DNA from: Demequinaceae bacterium UBA4004
GTDB taxonomy: Bacteria; Actinomycetota; Actinomycetes; Actinomycetales; Demequinaceae
Length of the DNA stretch: 21,883 nucleotides
Assembly: GCA_002384765.1 (NCBI GenBank)
Contig: DGBM01000118.1
Location: 1,492-23,374, forward strand
Reading direction: 5' to 3'
Positions 19,867 through 21,883 of this stretch are shown here, piece by piece. Made by a program: the position numbers and the translations under genes. Numbering within the stretch: the first letter of the stretch is position 1; the number at the start of each line of letters is the position of its first letter. Below the pieces are notes generated by a model. The model was not told the origin of the DNA. It saw only the letters and a program-made list of their open reading frames with translations, and made no database searches.

Positions 19867-21224
19867 AGCGACAGTCTGACAGCCACCACTGCCGCAAGGC
19901 GATCCGCGTGTTGTTGCGCCGCTTCGGGAGTGGCGGCCTCCACCATGACGCGTATGAGTGGCTCGGTGCCCGACGCGCGCAACAGGACCCTGCCCGAATC
20001 GCCCAGTTCAGTGCGCACGGATTCGAGTTCCTTGCCAAGTTCCGCGTCGGTATGCACGCGCGAGCGATCCACCCCAGCCACGTTGATCAATACCTGCGGC
20101 AGCGTCTGGACACCGCGCGCCAACTCCGCGAGCGAGCCGCTCTTCGCCACGAGCGAGGCAAGCAGAAGCGACGTCAGGATTCCGTCACCCGTGGTCGCAT
20201 AGCGGGACACAATCACGTGGCCGGACTGTTCGCCGCCCAGCGTGTAGCCGCCCTCTCGCATGGCCTCGAGGACGTAGCGATCCCCCACCGCCGTTTCCAC
20301 AATGTCGATGTCCGCGTCGCGCATCGCATGGTGCAGTCCCAGATTGGACATGACCGTCGCCACCATGGTGTCGCGATAGAGCGTGCCGGCATCTCGCATG
20401 GCCCGTGCGAGCAGGCCCAAGATGTGATCCCCGTTGACAGTGGCGCCGTCCTCGTCGATAGCAAGGCAGCGGTCGGCGTCTCCATCAAAGGCGACCCCCA
20501 TGTGGGCGCCCTCGTTGACGACGGCGGCGGCCAAGGGGCCCAGGTGAGTGGACCCGACGCCCGCATTGATGTTGCGGCCATCGGGAGCGCAATGGAGACG
20601 CACGACGTTGGCGCCGGCGGCCTCCAGGGCCGCAGGTCCGATCGCGCTCGCCGCGCCGTGCGCGCCGTCGACCACGATCGTCAGCCCCTCCAACGGAGAC
20701 GCGGCACCCCCAAATTCTTGGACCGCGTGTGCGAGGTGCGCCAGGTAGTCGGCCGCAAGCTCATCCGAGGCGATGACTTCGCCCACGGCGCCGCCAGTGG
20801 GACGCTCCCACGCGTCACCCACGCGCGCCTCGATCGCCTCTTCCACGGCATCGGGAAGCTTCACGCCTCCCCGTGCAAAGAACTTGATGCCGTTGTCGGG
20901 CATCGGGTTGTGGGAGGCGGAGATCACCACGCCGAGGTCCGCCTCGGTGGATCCCGTCAGGTACGCCACGCCGGGGGTGGGAATCACGCCCAGGTCGATG
21001 ACGTCGACGCCGGCCGATGCGAGTCCCGCCGCCACCGCTGACGCAAGAAACTGGCCGGACAGGCGGGTGTCACGGCCCAAGACGGCCCTCGGACGATGAC
21101 CAGAGAATTCGCCGCGCTCGGCCAGGACGTGAGCGGCAGCGACCGCGAGGTCGAGTGCCAACTCTGCCGTGATGTCGCGATTCGCGACACCACGGACACC
21201 GTCCGTGCCGAACAGGCGCGCCAT
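19863..21224 (-). CDS. glmM: Phosphoglucosamine mutase
   Basis: Converts glucosamine-6-phosphate to glucosamine-1-phosphate on the way to UDP-GlcNAc, directly after GlmS. The 453-residue protein has the family start MARLFGTDGVRGVAN, the active-site phosphoserine S104 in ISASHNPMPDNGIKFF, the metal loop DGDADRC (247-253), the sugar-binding GGEQSGH (330-336) and the phosphate-binding RASGTEPLIRVMVEA (416-430). It follows rpsI by 15 nt, an arrangement conserved in many actinobacteria, and overlaps the DedA-type gene. The start is ATG 21224, the only one compatible with the conserved N-terminus; its ribosome binding site is weak (AGGG about 9 nt away), so coupling to rpsI is likely. Confidence 0.97.
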   Translation of the reverse strand: MARLFGTDGVRGVANRDITAELALDLAVAAAHVLAERGEFSGHRPRAVLGRDTRLSGQFLASAVAAGLASAGVDVIDLGVIPTPGVAYLTGSTEADLGVVISASHNPMPDNGIKFFARGGVKLPDAVEEAIEARVGDAWERPTGGAVGEVIASDELAADYLAHLAHAVQEFGGAASPLEGLTIVVDGAHGAASAIGPAALEAAGANVVRLHCAPDGRNINAGVGSTHLGPLAAAVVNEGAHMGVAFDGDADRCLAIDEDGATVNGDHILGLLARAMRDAGTLYRDTMVATVMSNLGLHHAMRDADIDIVETAVGDRYVLEAMREGGYTLGGEQSGHVIVSRYATTGDGILTSLLLASLVAKSGSLAELARGVQTLPQVLINVAGVDRSRVHTDAELGKELESVRTELGDSGRVLLRASGTEPLIRVMVEAATPEAAQQHADRLAAVVAVRLSL

Positions 21225-21239
21225 GTGCGCGGCCCTGAC

Positions 21240-21746
21240 TTAACGCTTCGAGTACTGGGGAGCGCGGCGAGCCTTCTTGAGACCAGCCTTCTTGCGCTCG
21301 ACGGCGCGGGGGTCGCGGGTCAGGAAGCCTGACTTCTTGAGCGTGGCGCGGTTGGTGTCGAGGTCGATCCCATTCAAGGCGCGTGCCACGCCGAGGCGCA
21401 GCGCGCCGGCCTGGCCGGAGGGGCCGCCGCCGTGGATGCGTGCGTGGACGTCGAACTTCTCCTCGATGTCCAGGACCGCGAACGGGGAGTTCACAATCTG
21501 CTGGTGCACCTTGTTGGGGAAGTAGTTCTCCAGGTCGCGGCCGTTGATCAGCCACTTGCCCGTGCCGGGCACCAAACGAACGCGCGCAACGGCCTCCTTG
21601 CGACGGCCCAGGCCTGCGCCAGGGGCAATCTCGGACGTGCCCTTGCCGCGCACCGGTGCGGTCTCGGAGGTGAACTCCGTGGGGGTCTCCACGGACTCAA
21701 TGGTCTCAGTGGACTCGGTGGTCTCAGTGGTGGTCTCGTCTGCCAT
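21240..21746 (-). CDS. rpsI: 30S ribosomal protein S9
   Basis: A component of the small ribosomal subunit whose C-terminal tail reaches the P-site tRNA. The conserved body runs from [12 protein letters not shown] (47-58) through [32 protein letters not shown] and [26 protein letters not shown] at the C-terminus, with the invariant basic SKR end. Residues 1-45 are an acidic, Thr/Glu-rich extension typical of actinobacterial S9; in the DNA this is a run of loosely repeated GAGACC/ACTGAG units around 21680-21740. AAGGA precedes the ATG at about 10 nt. It follows rplM by 23 nt in the universal L13-S9 order. Confidence 0.98.
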   Translation of the reverse strand: MADETTTETTESTETIESVETPTEFTSETAPVRGKGTSEIAPGAGLGRRKEAVARVRLVPGTGKWLINGRDLENYFPNKVHQQIVNSPFAVLDIEEKFDVHARIHGGGPSGQAGALRLGVARALNGIDLDTNRATLKKSGFLTRDPRAVERKKAGLKKARRAPQYSKR

Positions 21747-21769
21747 CTCGATGTGTCCTTCTGCGGCGC

Positions 21770-21883
21770 CTACTGCGCCACCTGCGAAATCTCGAACGGG
21801 GCGGGCTGCTGCGCCGCGTGGGGGTGCTCAGGGCCTGCGTAGACCTTCAGCTTGGACAGCTGGGCGCGACCGAGCTTGGTCCG
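21770..21883 (-). CDS. rplM: 50S ribosomal protein L13 (C-terminal 37 residues, runs off the window)
   Basis: The minus strand encodes [20 protein letters not shown], then PHAAQQP and the end VAQ with a TAG stop at 21772-21770. This is the C-terminus of L13, an early-assembling large-subunit protein, and its position before rpsI is the standard order. The rest of the gene and the operon promoter lie beyond the window. Confidence 0.96.
   Translation of the reverse strand, partial: RTKLGRAQLSKLKVYAGPEHPHAAQQPAPFEISQVAQ

Overview
The window is high-G+C, gene-dense DNA from an actinobacterium, most likely of the Micrococcales (a Demequina/Cellulomonas-like lineage is my inference from gene order and protein style). 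Supporting signs are two IMP dehydrogenase paralogues (GuaB and GuaB3), a WhiB/Wbl protein, a perfect CIRCE element before groES, a ribosomal protein S9 with an acidic Thr/Glu-rich leader, and several start codons placed directly after a TANNNT -10 box (leaderless genes).

Layout. 1-377: 5' part of guaB3 (minus). 466-3887: three plus-strand genes, a glutamate dehydrogenase, a DEDDh exonuclease, and an ORC/Cdc6-like P-loop ATPase behind a strikingly AT-rich leader. 3927-6190: guaB (minus) translationally coupled to a TSUP membrane transporter. 6476-6766: WhiD/WhiB3-type regulator (plus), meeting groES (minus, 6897-7190) tail to tail across a 19-bp perfect hairpin. 7375-8550: a THUMP-like/Rossmann methyltransferase (plus). 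8555-17255: a tightly packed minus-strand operon read as glmS, acpS, alr, tsaE, tsaB, rimI-lacI, tsaD and a family 3 glycoside hydrolase, nearly all joined by ATGA or GTGA overlaps. 17332-18288: coaA (plus), divergent from glmS. 18285-21883: second minus-strand operon, rplM (partial), rpsI, glmM, a DedA-family gene and a methyltransferase.

Functionally the right-hand two thirds concern growth: amino-sugar supply for the cell wall (GlmS, GlmM), D-alanine (Alr), a secreted or anchored NagZ-like hydrolase, a DedA protein of a family linked to lipid-carrier recycling, phosphopantetheine and CoA supply (AcpS, CoaA), and translation (S9, L13, RimI, and the t6A genes tsaB, tsaD and tsaE).

The most unusual item is the rimI gene. 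Its reading frame carries no stop codon and runs straight into a complete LacI-family repressor, giving a predicted 532-residue RimI-LacI fusion in the middle of the t6A operon. The join holds an inverted repeat around a good -10 box, and the stop codon of the fusion is itself part of the tsaD -10 box. The other pattern worth attention is the identical 7-nt spacing between -10 box and start codon in guaB3, guaB, glmS and tsaD. I see no CRISPR array, tRNA, rRNA, insertion sequence or prophage.
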